Made by a program: the position numbers and the translations under genes
Shown here: positions 47,101-60,870 of the stretch, piece by piece
Numbering within the stretch: the first letter of the stretch is position 1
Layout of the letters: each line of letters opens with the position of its first letter
From: Epiperipatus broadwayi
Lineage: Eukaryota > Onychophora > Udeonychophora > Euonychophora > Peripatidae
Direction of reading: 5' to 3'
Length of the DNA stretch: 64,000 nucleotides
Assembly (NCBI GenBank): GCA_028023455.1
Contig: JAQFVV010012397.1
Span: forward strand, 2,909,501 to 2,973,500
The notes under the pieces: model-generated
The model's input: the letters and a program-made list of their open reading frames with translations, nothing else
The model's database searches: none
Told to the model about the DNA's origin: nothing

Positions 47101-47448
47101 TTATCCAAAAACGTAATTTGAGAAGAGAGCCCAGAATCTTCAACGGAAAATCACAATAAAATCTTCAGTAATTGATCCAACAATTGTGGAATAACTTTTT
47201 TACGATAAATAAAATGAGAAAAATCAAAAAAAAAAAAAAAATTTTAGGTACACTTTGCTAAAAATATTCATAAAAAATCTAAAAATTGTCGTACAGAAAA
47301 AATTCTTAGAGTTTCAGGTAGATATTGAAATGGCGCAAAGAATGACGTATTGCGCGTATGTGTGACGTTTACCGTTTACGCGTAAACTCAGCTCAAAATA
47401 GAAATTTCTAGACAAGTACAAAAGTCGTACTGGGCGTCAAAGGGTTAA

Positions 47449-49450
47449 AATAAAAACTTAAAAGTTCGCAAATAAAAGTAAAAAAACTAAACGCTAAAAT
47501 TAAAATGTTTGTTAAACGTATATACATTCGCACAGATGCCAAACTTTAAAAATATTTTTTTAAAAAAACAAATAAGTATTTGAACGTATTTTTTTTTATA
47601 AAAAAGTACAAGATTTAAAAATAAAAACAGGTATTAATTAATGTAATCTGTAAATGGAAATGATTGTTTATAAATTGTTTGAAAAACAAGCTAGCCTTGG
47701 GCTCTGGTATAATTAAAATGATGAGATGAAAATTGGATAAGAGAATAAAGAAAAATTAGTTTGACCAATGGAAGCACTAAGCCTTGGCTCGGACCCTAAC
47801 GAAAGTGATGGATTAGTGACGTTTTGTTGATTGAATCCGTGTGGATAATATAAAAAGGGAAATACAGTTTTTTCGGACAGTTCCAGCGTTGTGTGTTTGA
47901 GAGATGCGGTAGGACGCACATACCACACTCTATTTAAAAAAAGAAAAATGAAAAGACTGTGATACCTTGAACCAGCTATTGCCATCTCCAGAACATTATC
48001 TTCCAATGGAGGCGTCGCGGGAATTAAAAGCAGAAACCTGGACTCTTCTACCATAAGCTATATGAAATGAACAATTATTGAAATCAATTAAGAACTTTCG
48101 TCAAGTTTTACAAATTAATAAACAAGCCAACTTAAATGTTAAAACGGACTCTTATCTGACTTTTGTAAGTTTTTAAATCAAATTAATAATGTTTAATTTT
48201 ATATGTTTTCCGATTGATAAAAATCATTTCCATTTTTTTTCTTTCTTATTGTATAAATTGTTTATTGTTTAAATTTTAAATGATGAAATTTAGGTTGGGT
48301 ATAGACGTTGCATAGATTCGTTAGCGGTTGATAATGTTGTGGTTTTCACATTCGATTAGAATATATGTCAATGATATCACTGCAAGCATCTTACGATGAA
48401 TGCTAATGGGATTTGTATATTCCCTATGCAAGTGACGTTTATCTATGACTTTGTATTTTGATCGGTTGTGTTTAATTTGGAATGTTTTTGACCGTGGAAT
48501 CTGTGCAGCTGATCTGTACTCAACATTTTAAAACAAATTTTATAAAATGCATTTGTGCGAACGTATTTAAATGTTAAATTTAAGTCGGGCGTGAATGGCT
48601 ATATAGTTTTGTAAAGTTATATTAAGGGAGGGTAATCTTAGGTTATTCATTTCGTAGTTGAATTGGTTCAATGGATTGGATATATTTGTGTAATTAGTAG
48701 ATGTAGTATGAGGTCCGCTACGGGCAGGATTATAGATATACGCCACACACCCTCTGTTTGCCTATGGATGGGTTTGTAAGTCGGCAGAAGACCGCAGTCC
48801 ATTCCTATGGATTTTTTTGTTTATTGTTCTACTTGCCAACAGATGTCACATTCCTGTTGGTGGAGAGTCAATGTCTTCTCTATTTCTACTTATTGTTCAG
48901 ATGTACGTTTCCTGACAGTATAGTATTTTGTGTTGTCGTATCATGCTACATTGAATACATGAATGTATCAGATGGATTGGCGCCAGTTTGGTTGCGAAAT
49001 TTGTTACCTAAGGTTAAATCAGGGAAGAATATTTTCTTTTCAAATGCAGATCTATGTAGTCTATTCATACTTGACTATCTAAATAAAATATTAAACTCAT
49101 TGAAACTTAGTTAAATATAAAATTAAAAGTTAATATAAAAATCTAAAATGTTAAACTTATTCCTCAAAATTTAAATGTTATTTCATATGTGCGTAAATAA
49201 ATATTTTTATGTGTTAATTTCTGGCAATGGCTTTTATTCTTTTATATTTAAGATATAAAATTTATAGATTTTTATCTCTGCGTCTCCGCTGAGCTAGTGA
49301 CTTGGGCTAACGATCGGAATATTTAAATAAAGTGGAATCTTAACAGCGCGTATCTGCCTACTTTATAAATTTTTCTAGGCTCAAATGCCTAGATGGCGCC
49401 CTGGTAGTTGCAGATATTGTTTTTGCGGTTAGATTCGATCTTCACTTTCA
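47449..49450. promoter_or_regulatory. CpG-enriched zone with a candidate promoter
   Basis: CpG dinucleotides and balanced composition are more frequent here than in most of the window. TATAAAAAG at 47849-47857 (plus) is followed about 30 bp on by GGACAGTTCC, a possible start. On the minus strand an ATG at 48054 opens MVEESRFLLLIPATPPLEDN to a possible donor AAG/GTATCA near 47965. The two readings point in opposite directions and I cannot choose between them. A plus frame at 48758-49114 is open but unrecognised. Confidence 0.3.
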
Positions 49451-52400
49451 TTTCAATCGTTATAATATATATATAGCATATTTATATCCATATATATAAA
49501 CTGTCTACTTATACATATATATACATACAATAATAAAAATCATATGAAAAATATACTGAAAATAATAAGGGCCATAGATGATAAACATAAAAGAGGGGTA
49601 TGGGAAACTCATTCTAAGCGTTCCCATGCAAAAACAACAAAGACTGAAATTCAGGTGGTAGGCAACCCATGTCAAAAAAAAGGAAAATGTTGCTGAATAG
49701 AGGCTATGAAGAATTCACTAATATATATTGATTATTATAAAACAAAGCACAGAAAGCAATTCCAAACTTAACCTATGCAAGAATAAATAAAACTGCAATT
49801 CAAGCAGTAGACAACCCCAGTTATAAGAGATAATAAGTCTGGTAGAAACATAGCTAACCAAAAGCTAAGTAAAAAGGCTCTAAAGATAAAATAATAACAA
49901 GTGATAATTGTTGGTGGATCAATTTTATGCCCCCACACACAAGCAGATATTCACATTTGTTTATACACTATAATAAAATATAATGCACAAGACATCTTAT
50001 ACTTTCAGCAAATCTAAGTGTATTATCCAGACATATAAAAATAACTGTTGAGATGGTATTTTTTACCATCTCATATATCTATCTGTACATATATTTTATT
50101 TCTAATAAAAGTGATTAGTTATTAGATTATTTTAAAAAAAAATTTTAAAAATCTTTTTTAAAGTAGTTTTTTTTTTATTTATCTGATGAAATCAGGATTT
50201 CTTCATTTTATTTATTTGTTCAAATCCATTCTAATTCAAGATAAAATTAGATCTTGATATTTGTTTTCATTAAAAGTTTTTTATTAATTGAAATTCTTGA
50301 AAAACCAAAAATTATAGATATTTGCAATTAACTCTATTGTTGAAACTTGTGATACTAAAAGTATTTGTAATAAAATATATTACTGGAATCAATCTATTAT
50401 GCTAACTGAACAAGAACTTTTCATTAATTAAAAAGGCAATGACAATAAAAGGACAGAAATTGGTTGTGTAAAAATGCACCTAAAAATAAACCACCAGGTG
50501 TGAGTCCTGTTCATAAAAAAACCCCATAAATTATGGAGTTTGCTTTTGATATGAAAAAAGCTTGGAAGTAGATTGGAAATAGATTGAAAAAAATATAATA
50601 ATAAACAGCACTAAGAAAATGTTCTCAGGCTAGTGGACATTGAAAACTTCCCCCTCAGGGAAATACATCTCATAGCCATACCTGAAAGTCACCTGAGTGA
50701 TTGTCAATTATGGGGAAAATGGATTTAAAAAGCTATCCAAGGATATAAAAAAAAAAAATGTTCAAAACAAAGGATTCACACCAGCAGTTTCAAGAAAAAT
50801 CATATGAGAACATTACCCACATGAAGAAAGTGCAACCACTGAGCAATCATGGTAACTATGAACTTTTCTTAAAAAAACTTTTGTGCTGATTGGCATAATA
50901 GAATTTTAGACTCCATTAACTTAGTTGTATAAAAAGCTTCAACAGTAGAGTGTGGGTTTTTTAAGAGGGATTATTATTTTTATATTATTGTGGATGAATG
51001 GTTTGATTTTATTAATTTTTTATTAATTAAAATTTTGTAGAATTTAATTCATTTATTATTTTCAAAGTATGTTTAGTTTTAAATTCTAAAAATTACGTTA
51101 ACTGCTCAGTCTAGAAAGTCAACAGGAGGAAGGAGGGTGAAAAATCAGTTAAGTGTTCCGACAATAAGCAAATATAGGAACCTTATGATGGAACCTGGTG
51201 TTCATAAAAAGGAATCTTCAATGGCTGCAAGCAAACAATGGACACTCGTGCTATCTCTTAAAGGTTTGGAGATAATTATTAATTATGAAATGTAGAAGGT
51301 TTGAATGGTGCAAGATACTACCCATTTTCATTAGTAAATCAATCTTCAGTCACACCTATTTGGACAGGTATCCAGAATAAATTGGGATCACTGTCATTCA
51401 TAGACCTTGTGTGGCACATATTCCCTCAGTAAAAAGATATTAAACAGTTAATAAGGGATCGTATTTATTAAAAACAAAAAAGGAATGGAAATAAGATTTA
51501 CATTTGTCTTTCTTCTTAAATTTCAGATCAAATCAGTTGGAATGCTCGGAAAAATAGAATTGGGAAAAATAATTAGTATTAAAAAAATATAATAAATATT
51601 TAAACCATACTCAAATGCCTCTGTGTTTTAATTTCTCTTCTAATGTTAATAATTAAGTGTCAATTTGATTTAAATAAAGTATAATTAGTAGAGTTTGACA
51701 TTAGATTACATCTTAAACTCAATTAGGTGACTGCTGTATGTAATTGAATTATCACTATGATTGTTGAAGATTCTTCTCAATCTATATGCCTAATGGCACC
51801 ATTGTACCACTCATTATAATTTTGGTAATCTTAGAAAGATTGCAATTAGAGTGCCAATTTGTAGTAGCACATAGGTTTAGAAAAGGAAAATGAGATAAAT
51901 GGTTTCCCAATTTGTAGGGCCTGGAAACAATGAATGGCCAGAGGTGAGAGTCACCAGGCACCATATTGAATTTAAAAAAAACTGACCTGAGACACAATTT
52001 TCACAATAACTTGAGTTTGAATTATGTTAGAGCAAAAAAAAAAAATTACATTAATAGAAACTAGAAAAACAATAAGTCTAAGACATATAGTGATAACCAT
52101 TTAAAAAATAAAGAAAAAAAGAAATTTCAGCATCTGACATAATTATTACTTTATTGTTTGTTCATAATTTCTAATTAACTAATTAAGTTTAAATCACATC
52201 TTCATTGATAATTTCTTTGCAGTCCTCACAAAATTATCTTTCAAAGCATACATAATACTTTTATCTGAGATAATCCATAACTTCAGAATCTCCAAAAGTT
52301 TTCGCATAAGAATTCTTCATTTTTATCTTGTACTCAAAAGTTGACAAATCTCAAAGGCATCTATAAGAAAAAGATTTATCCTAATGAAAGATATAAAACA

Positions 52401-53820
52401 AATTATTTCCAGAAGGTGTAAATGCATTTGTCATCATAGCAATTAGCTTCTTGTTGATCTAAAAGTAGAAATTGTAGGCTACTGTCTGTATCAATGATAA
52501 AATGAGTTTCACTTCTTCATTATATATTTTTTGTGTGTTTATATTCTTTATGCACACAAGTGCTGGTTTCTTATTATATTTATTGTCCCACAGAGATATA
52601 ATTTATTTGCATGTAGCTCATTTTCTAGCTATAAACTTGAAAATAATGTGATGCAAGATGTGGCAAAACTACTGACTCCACAGCATGAGTATCAAGGCAT
52701 AGGCAATAATCAGAATTTAATTCTTTGCCTGTATACAATTCCATGTGATATATGCATAACCATTGTGACTATCATTATGCATATACCATTTGAAATCTTT
52801 CTTTATTGGTTTTAAGGGTTTATATTTTCACATAGTACTATGCCCAGTAAATTTTGTGATTGCTTTACCAACTGCAATCTTGCTGTACATTAGATAATCA
52901 GTTTTTAAAATTTACATTGCACTGCTCTATATATGTAAATCATTACTTATTATACAAACACAATGCAAAAACAAACACACTAATACAAATATAAACATAT
53001 ACCTTTTGAGAATCATTATCTCTATACCCAAAATTACATTACAAAACAACTTTTGTTATATTTGAATTTATATACTATATGATAAAGAGCATAAATAATT
53101 TAATATATAATTTATATACCAATCCAAATGCAAACAAATTAATATACCATTTATCAAATAATTTAAAAAAATTAAAATTAATAACTTAACAATATTCTGC
53201 AAAACAATTTTTGTTATATTTGAATTCGAAAAGATAGATGGCCATTCTATCTTTTCCAAAGACTTTATCATGTGGTTGAAGCATTAGTATTCATTCATTT
53301 TATATTTAAAATCCAAAGCGCATGTGCAACAGTTCAATGCTGTTTAAATATTATATTTGAATTTGTATACTGTATATTTACAATTAAGCTCCAGATATGT
53401 GAAGAGTAACTGTATTTCAAATATTTGTATAATAAAGAGCAAAAATGATTTAATATAAACGCAAACAAATTAATATATGATTTATCAAATCATTTAAAAT
53501 ATTAAAAATTAATAACATGATATTCCATGATTATGTTTATGTCATGTTGAAGGCCTTCATATCTGAATTATTAGCATATTTATATTAGGGTTGTAAGCTG
53601 ATAGAGACTTTCTGCCTTTATCACCTCATGTAAACTAGTAAATTGACCAGAAAATTAAAAAAATAAATTCATCTAATTTTAAAAATAATTATAAAAAATT
53701 CAAATTTTATCTGATATCAATGTAAGATATATCATTTGAAAGATAATAGGAAGGAGCGTTGAATGTTAGGATTTCTGTTGATGTCATTCTTATAGTTTTT
53801 GTGTAATTTAAAAAAGAAAA
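49451..53820. other. Non-coding interval
   Basis: AT-rich DNA with small open frames lacking motifs (for example 51782-51997 minus and 52531-52815 plus). TTTGTTATATTTGAATT recurs near 53055 and 53212, a weak duplication. No gene is supported. Confidence 0.45.
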
Positions 53821-55300
53821 CAAAATTTCAACCAACCAATTGAAGCCAACGGTTGACCCAGTCCAATCATTCAAGCAGTTAATGAAGAAGATGAGGTTAA
53901 TCTGGAAAGAGCTGCATTAGCAAAACTCATACAAATAAAGGTCTTCATGGGGAAGAAAACCCAGTTGATTATTTGGACAGTTTACATGATTGGATAGAAA
54001 GCACAAAATAGGGTTTTAATAAGCATTTTCATCTGGCATCTATTATCACTTACTAATTCTATAATAAGTGGCATAGAGATAGTGAAAATTATGCTGTTGT
54101 AAAATGTGATGGAGTCATATGATCTTGAGATTACCAGTATTATATATCAGATTTTAAATTCAAAATTAATAAGATAACAGTAAAATTGCAAGCTTCTCTT
54201 TCACAATATTTTTCTACTATCAATCTAATAAAACAAATAGATATTGTAAACTCGTCTTTGATTATTTTAAATCAGAAAAAGTCATAAGATTTGTTAGCAT
54301 ATTTCCAGAATTATTAAAAAATATACTAAAGTGTGATTGACATTTTGTTTGGTATTATTATTTATGTGAAACTATTCCAAAAATTTGGTATGAAAACAAG
54401 ATAAAACCAATAGTCATCAAAAAAAAAAATTATCACACAATATTTTTATTGTGTGTTGTTTATAAGCTATTTGAAATAATCATATTAAAGAAATAGTAAA
54501 CATATAGATAAAATTTATGACGATGTTATAAATTTACATTTATATTCAGTTCTCAAAAAATAAATCCACTATCAGAGAGAAATTAGTTCATCATTTGGGA
54601 TTAAAATAAATATTGTAAATAAAATTAAAATAGAAAAAGATATATAAAACTATTTTCTAGGTCTACTCAAAACAGAAATGGGAACGATTAAAAAAACACT
54701 TTGAAAAACTGATTATATGTAAAGTAACAATGTTCAAAAGAATGAAAGTTGAGAAGGCACTTAATGGTTTGATTAGAAAAAAACATTATCCCTAACAAAA
54801 ACAATGAATGTAGGATGACTACAATTTATTCAGTGTCAGATGAGAGAGAAGTCCTAGCACTATTATAATGCTCTTTATATTTTACTAAGTTAGATTTGCA
54901 TTACACATTTCACAAAATATCTGTGAGTATAAGCTTTTATTTTTACATTTGGTATTAATATCACATCAAATGTTTTCAAACCAAAATTAATACACAACTT
55001 CATAAAATAGAGTAAGTAATCCCTTATATTTTCATTGGCTCTAAAATTATGGCTAATATAGAGAAAAACATGTAAGAGATTTTAAAAAATTGATATAACA
55101 TAGAACATTGATAAGTGTACTTGGAATATTGAAAAATTAAAAAAAATAAGGCATATTATTTCATAGAAGAAAAAGCTTTTGGTATAATAAGAACATTAAA
55201 TAACACTTTTAGATCTAGAAATATAAAAATTCATTTATCATTGAGATTAATTCATTATTTTGAAAGTTTCCTCAAAGGAAAAGCATTCATAGTCTAATCT
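53821..55300 (+). pseudogene. Heavily decayed LTR-retroelement, RT remnant
   Basis: At about 54845-54930 the plus strand reads LYFTKLDLHYTFHKI, matching the gypsy RT palm motif (YFTKLDLR..YHQI) with the first catalytic Asp in KLDL. Downstream, QTKINTQLHKIE and a VIPYIFIGSKIMANIEKNM stretch sit where the F.N..F......V.YLDDIL block belongs, with the DD lost. Upstream at 53880-54010 NEEDEVNLERAALAKLIQ and NPVDYLDSLHDWIEST could be gag-derived. Many stops are present and no LTRs were recognised. Confidence 0.45.
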
Positions 55301-56402
55301 TTATACAGTTTATTTAAGAAATATTAGAAATGAGACTGGAAATCTATATAAAAGAATGCTTTTCAATAACCAAAGGTCTCTTAATCTTTGAGAAATTATT
55401 AGTAAAAATTTCAATAGCAATTTAGATATAATCCTAAAAGTAGAGGTAGCAGAGGCTGTCTTGTGTCAATTTACATTTTATTGTGAGAAATTGATAGCTT
55501 ATGTATTGTGAATTTTAACAAATGCAGACAAAAATTATAGCCAAGTTGGTAAGAAAGCATTGACTATAATTTTGGGAATTAAAATTTCCCCAGTATCTGT
55601 ATGATCATTCTTTTACCCATTATAACTGATCATAACTCTTTATTAGATATATTTTTAAATTTCAACTCCCCTTACCATTTAAATATTTAAATATTCTGTT
55701 GGCATATGACTATGAATTGTGTTATAAAAGAGTAAATTAATTCCATAATCTAATGCTTAGCAACGATTCCTATCTAAGAAACAGTTGAAGTAGTAGGCAT
55801 GAAAATAATATGTATATTTGTTAACTAAATAGGAGTAAAGTGATAACACCTTATTAAGATTAGGAGAAAATACTCAAACTATTTAACAAAGGTCAACCAG
55901 GTGAAATGCATAAAAAAGCATTAGGTTAATCAGGAGAAATGCCTGCAAAAACATCCAAATGAAATGTCTGATGATAATTATCAATGTTGACATTGAGTAT
56001 TGAAAGAATAGCAGATCTACTAGATGCCATAAACCTAGAAATGCCTTACACAAATGAAAAGAATCATAATGTGTCTTATTGTACAAGCACTTGTACAGTA
56101 AATCTTAACTTGACCAGCAGAGATTTGGTCATACACCTGGACATAGATATTATGCAACACTTAGAGAAAGTGTATGAAAAGACATTCTCTTGTGCGATAA
56201 ACCTTATTTCCAGAAGCCATGGTGAAAAGGAACATTATTTTAAATGATCTTTATGATAAATAAATATTTGCAAAAAGATCCATTTTCTTTTTGCATTAAA
56301 AATTAACATATTAATATTTTTCTTAATTCTGTATTTAAAGTTATATGTGATGTAAAAGAATGAGAAATATTCATTTTAAATATTATTAATTTATTATTAT
56401 TA
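55301..56402. other. Non-coding interval with one open frame
   Basis: The frame 55984-56247 (87 codons) has balanced composition but no recognised motif. I do not call it a gene. Confidence 0.4.
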
Positions 56403-56405
56403 ATA

Positions 56406-56690
56406 ATCTTGAGACTGGAAATCAGTCAAATTTGGGAGAAAATTAAAGATATATGCAGGAAGGATTTCTCAGATTCATATTAAATAGTTTTTCTTTTGCT
56501 GTATATATTTCATTTTATTGATGTAAATATAAAAGATGTAAAATTATCTAAAATCTTGGGACTGGAAATCAGTCAAATTTGGGAGAAAATTAAAGATATA
56601 TGCAGGAAGGATTTCTCAGATTCATATTAAATAGTTTTTTTTTTGCTGTATATATAAAAGATGTAAAATTATCTATATTTTTATTGTTAC
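56406..56690. repeat. Tandem duplication, 147 bp period
   Basis: GACTGGAAATCAGTCAAATT begins at 56413 and 56560. The copies match through AGATGTAAAATTATCTA, with a deletion of about 30 bp in the second. The repeat starts with an internal short palindrome, GACTGGAAATCAGTC. Confidence 0.85.
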
Positions 56691-58730
56691 TGTTATAAAT
56701 AAACTAATTGTATTATTAATTAAAAGTACCATTTTTTTTTATAAATTTTGCAACTGACAGATAAGTATTTAAACTAAAATATATTTTGATTTAGCATTTC
56801 TGATAAAACTAGTTTAAACCCCTAACTGTAAAATAGATAAATAACTGTTATATATATGTGGTGGATGTTAATCAGCAAATATATATTTAAGTTTGCCTAA
56901 AGACTTCACTCTGGTCATAATCCTTGGCTATGATCAAATAGGATAAAATTTTAAGTTATAGTCACACCACCTTGAACATTGTTACTAAGTTGCTTAGTGA
57001 TTGACAAACATCACCCCTAGAGTAATATTCATAATAACTTGTGTTGTTGAGTAGATTCGTGATTCTATTTCAAATACATATATATAATTAATTGAGAGGG
57101 GATTTCCACCTTTAATATATGTACTGTACTGAACTTATAATAGCTCAACAATGTTAATATGTGAAAGAAAATAATAGATGTAAAAGTGAATATGGATACA
57201 TCTTCACACTCTCAAACTAAGACACTTTATATTGGCCTATATAATTAGAATGTAAGTTGAAGGATAAGATAGCCACTCTTATCCTTTCAAAAGTCTCTAT
57301 CTTGTGATTGTGGTTGAGAGTAGATAAGTATAGTGTATATATTAAAGGTGAAAATCCTCTCTCTCTAATTACATATGATCTCTGCACTTATTAAATAACA
57401 TCAAATATTATACATTATAACTATCAAAATGTACAGCTCAAATGCCAATAATCCAAGGGTAATTTGCATGGGATCTCCACAGGACATCACAGGATATACA
57501 ACCTTTTTTTTACAGACTGCTAAGATCAGCTAGATATATGAGATTTTATTGTACCCTAACTAACTTATTGATTGCAAAATAATGCCAAAGATAATGAGAT
57601 ACTACAATTTATTCAAGTATATACATTTTTACAACACACATGATAGCATAAAATGACTGCAATCTATGGAAAATAGTAATATATTTTATGTTTATTTCAC
57701 TGCTCTGTCAATTTTTAAACAAGTTAATAAGAATATCTATTTATGGATTCTATTATTAACTTTATGTACAGATAATATATGGTATGATACATTTTTAATT
57801 GTTTCTGAACAGATATAAAATTGCTGATATGATCACAACTATTTATTATTACAGTTTTAAGATTTAATATAGCTTCAATTTGAGAATATGTTGTATTCAT
57901 TAACTATGATAAATCATTTCATAAACTATTTAAGGAACTGGAATACCATAAATAGTCAGGCTGTAATACAAGTAAGTAACTAAATACAATATGTGTAAAT
58001 GTAAGAGGCAGAAAAACATTGCATTACATTATTTATAAATATACATATACATGTGAGCTAAGAACACACTATATGATAGGAATTTGCATCTATCATGTAA
58101 TACTGTAAAGGTACTAAGCATAAGAGGGACTGGCAATCACAAACAGTATCATCTAAGACGTGCAAGAAAAAAGCAGATGATATACAGTAGAAATGTTCAT
58201 CTACTGCATACTAATTGCTATAAGTAAAATAACGAATTGCAAGTGACTGGCAATCCCAATAGTATAACAATCATTTATGAATAAATAAAATACATACAAA
58301 TGAATCTTATATATAAACAAACAACCCAAAATGAAGTTATAGCAGTTCCCTTACATTAATACATCCAATTATTTTTCCCCAAACCTGGAAAGTAGTTGCT
58401 TACAATGGTAAACTATTAATAGATAATAATAATAAAAAAAACAGTCATAATTTATTCTGTCTAAGCAGTCTGTTTTGTATCCCATCTAGAATTCATCAAG
58501 CTACATTATTATTTTGAAAACTTTTTATATTTACAGATATTCGAAAATGACTTGTTAAAAATACTTTCTTTAAAAGTATGGCCAAGGTTTGTGATAAAGA
58601 ATAAAAATTAATTGCTCTCTATAAAAAAATTACTCTTCTTTTAGATTTCTGCTGACTGAATTGTGGCATGATTTAATAAAATGAAATAGAAATCCCTTGT
58701 TGCTTCAAAATAATTTATTAGTATAATATT
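56691..58730. other. Non-coding interval
   Basis: AT-rich sequence. GACTGGCAATC occurs at 58129 and 58244, suggesting a short duplication. No gene is seen. Confidence 0.45.
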
Positions 58731-58759
58731 ATTATATTAGCAATTATTACATTCTTACA

Positions 58760-59700
58760 CATAGTTTTACTTTGATTGTCCAGGCTGAACATGTTATCTT
58801 GCTGTTTTACAAAGTTTAACCAGCGATTTTTCTATGTATATATAGATACATCTATGGTGTCTGAGAGGTTGAAATCGCAGTGGGCATCATCATCCCTGGT
58901 TTAAATGTTTAAATATACATTCTTAGATCATGTGTTATAGAAAGCTTAACTCACGATTCTACAAAGTGTATATTGACAGATCTATGGTAACAGAGATTGA
59001 AATCACAATGGACAACAACATCAACACTACCCAGAGGAGGTGATAAAACCAGTGGCAGCACAGGTCCGCTCATGCCCTCATCCCAGAGACATCTGATAAT
59101 TCCCTAGGAGTTAGGCCCTGGGTACCACATAGCCACTTGACCCCCCAGGGAGTAGAGATGTGAGAACTGTAGTCTCAATCGAAGGTTTTTGTTGATTTAC
59201 ATAATTTCTTTGCAGTTCACCTGGTTTAAATCCCTGAATTTACAATATAGTTTAATTCATGATTTTACTAAGTGTATATTGATACATCAGCACTGATACC
59301 CTCATCTCAGAGGAATGCTCAATCCCTGGGATTCAGGCTCTGGGGCCACCCGACCCATTGACCCCCAAATTCAGGGAGCAAAGACACATGAACTTGCAGT
59401 CTCAATCTAAAAAATTGTTGATTTACATAATGTGGCTGTAGATGACCTTAGATTTTCAATGGCTAGTTACATATTGTATTATAAAACTTCAAACCACCAT
59501 GGCCAGCATCATGTCCACTATCCAGAGAGAAGATCTACATCAATATCAATCCCAGAACAGCCCCTGGATGCAGAGACTCTAGGATTGAAGCCACAGGGAC
59601 CCTCCCTACCATTAGACTCCCATCTCCAGACAGAAAAGATGAGAGAACCAGTAGTAGCCTGAATCAAGCAATAATTTTGCTGTAGTTGTGCCTAGATTTT
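58760..59700. repeat. Diverged tandem repeat block (three to four units)
   Basis: Recurrent word orders such as GATTTT/GATTCTAC..AAGTGTATATTGA, then TGAAATC-CA-TGG, then CCCAGAG, then CCCTGG-GTTAGGCCCTGGG, then GAC-CCC-AGGGAG, then CAGTCTCAATC and TTGTTGATTTACATAAT appear near 58790-58920, 58950-59215, 59255-59430 and partly 59440-59690. The units are about 250-300 bp and well diverged. The block is less AT-rich than its surroundings. The open frame at 59432-59662 lies inside it and is probably not a gene. Confidence 0.5.
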
Positions 59701-60042
59701 CAATGGCTGGCATATGGTTTTCTCCTGCTTTCTCAAATCAAAGTCTTTAGTATATATCCCAGAAATTTCATGCTTGCATTATGTTCTATATACAGATCAC
59801 AGCTCAGTTCTAGAAAATGGTTATTTCTTTTTGAATCAAGAGCTTTAGTATATATCTTAGTAATTACATGTTTTAATTATGTACTATATATTCATCGATT
59901 CATAGTTCCACAGGGCATTTGTTGATATATATATATATATATAATATGTTGTAGAGATCAAAATGTCAGATTTTATTTTGTTCATAATATACTGTTGCAT
60001 TAATCTAAGAGATGATCAAATATTGTATATGTTCCAAAGTTA

Positions 60043-60870
60043 CAATTAAGAATGATTGGTAAAGTCTACAATTTTCAATATGAATAGTATTTTAGAGTTA
60101 TAATAGAGAATCTCCAATTTAGTATTGGTGAATGAAAATTAAAAAAATCTGAATAAAGCATTTGAACAATTCACTGCTAATAAAAATAGGTAAAGTGAGC
60201 TTCTTAGAGTAAATCATCTTAGTTTCAACAGCCAAGATTTCCTTTGTTGAATAAATTCTCTGATTAATAACATGAGCATTTAAATCATAATGAAAAACGT
60301 TATTTTTTTTTTTTAATGATTGAGATAGTCAGCATTCAAAATGATCCTCACAACACCCCCTTCCAGTCCTTTCTTCCCTTTAGAGTTGGGAAGTTAGGTC
60401 TCTAGGAACCACCACCCCCAACAGCTAGACCTCTCACTCATTCAGCAAAATTAAAATTAAGGGTGATTTATAAAAGTTTAGAATTGCAATATGAATAGCA
60501 TTTTAAAGGTATAATATGGAATTTTTAATTTAGGAGCAGTAAATACCCCCCCCCCCAATCTGAATAAAGCATTTGAATACCACACTGTTCATAAAATTAG
60601 ATAAAGTGAGCCTCTTGGAGTAAATGAATTTAGTTTCAACTGCACTAAGCAAGGATTTCCTTTGTTAAATAAAATCTCTGATTTATAAGCATTTAAATCA
60701 CAATGAAAAACATTATTATTACTTTCTAATGTGTGAGGCAGTAAATATTAGCAACAATCCCTATAGCACCTCCTCCAGTCCTGATTCCCTTAAGAGCTGG
60801 GGAATAGGTCTCTAGGGACCCTCCTATCAACTAGACCCTCTCCCTCAGTCAGCAAAATTGATTAAACAAG
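60043..60870. repeat. Two tandem units of about 410 bp, diverged
   Basis: AATTAAGAATGATTGGTAAA (60043) and AATTAAGGGTGATTTATAAA (60455) start units sharing AATATGAATAG, AATCTGAATAAAGCATTTGA, TAAAGTGAGC, GGATTTCCTTTG and a C-rich segment ending TCAGCAAAATT. The second unit has a C10 run at 60547-60557. Confidence 0.75.

Larger units (their letters stand above)
45615..47448. mobile_element. piggyBac-like non-autonomous element
   Basis: TTAACCCTTTGAAAACCAGG at 45615 and CTGGGCGTCAAAGGGTTAA ending 47448 give TTAA target sites with inverted CCCTTTG ends, the hallmark of piggyBac elements. The interior is 1826 bp without a transposase. It carries three tandem 157 bp units and two copies of an AT-rich 150 bp block. 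The last 130 bp are CpG-rich. Confidence 0.82.

Noticed and set aside
59432-59662. 76-codon ORF with a Pro/Leu-rich tail
   Set aside because: It is embedded in the diverged tandem repeat block with similar non-coding units upstream, so probably chance.
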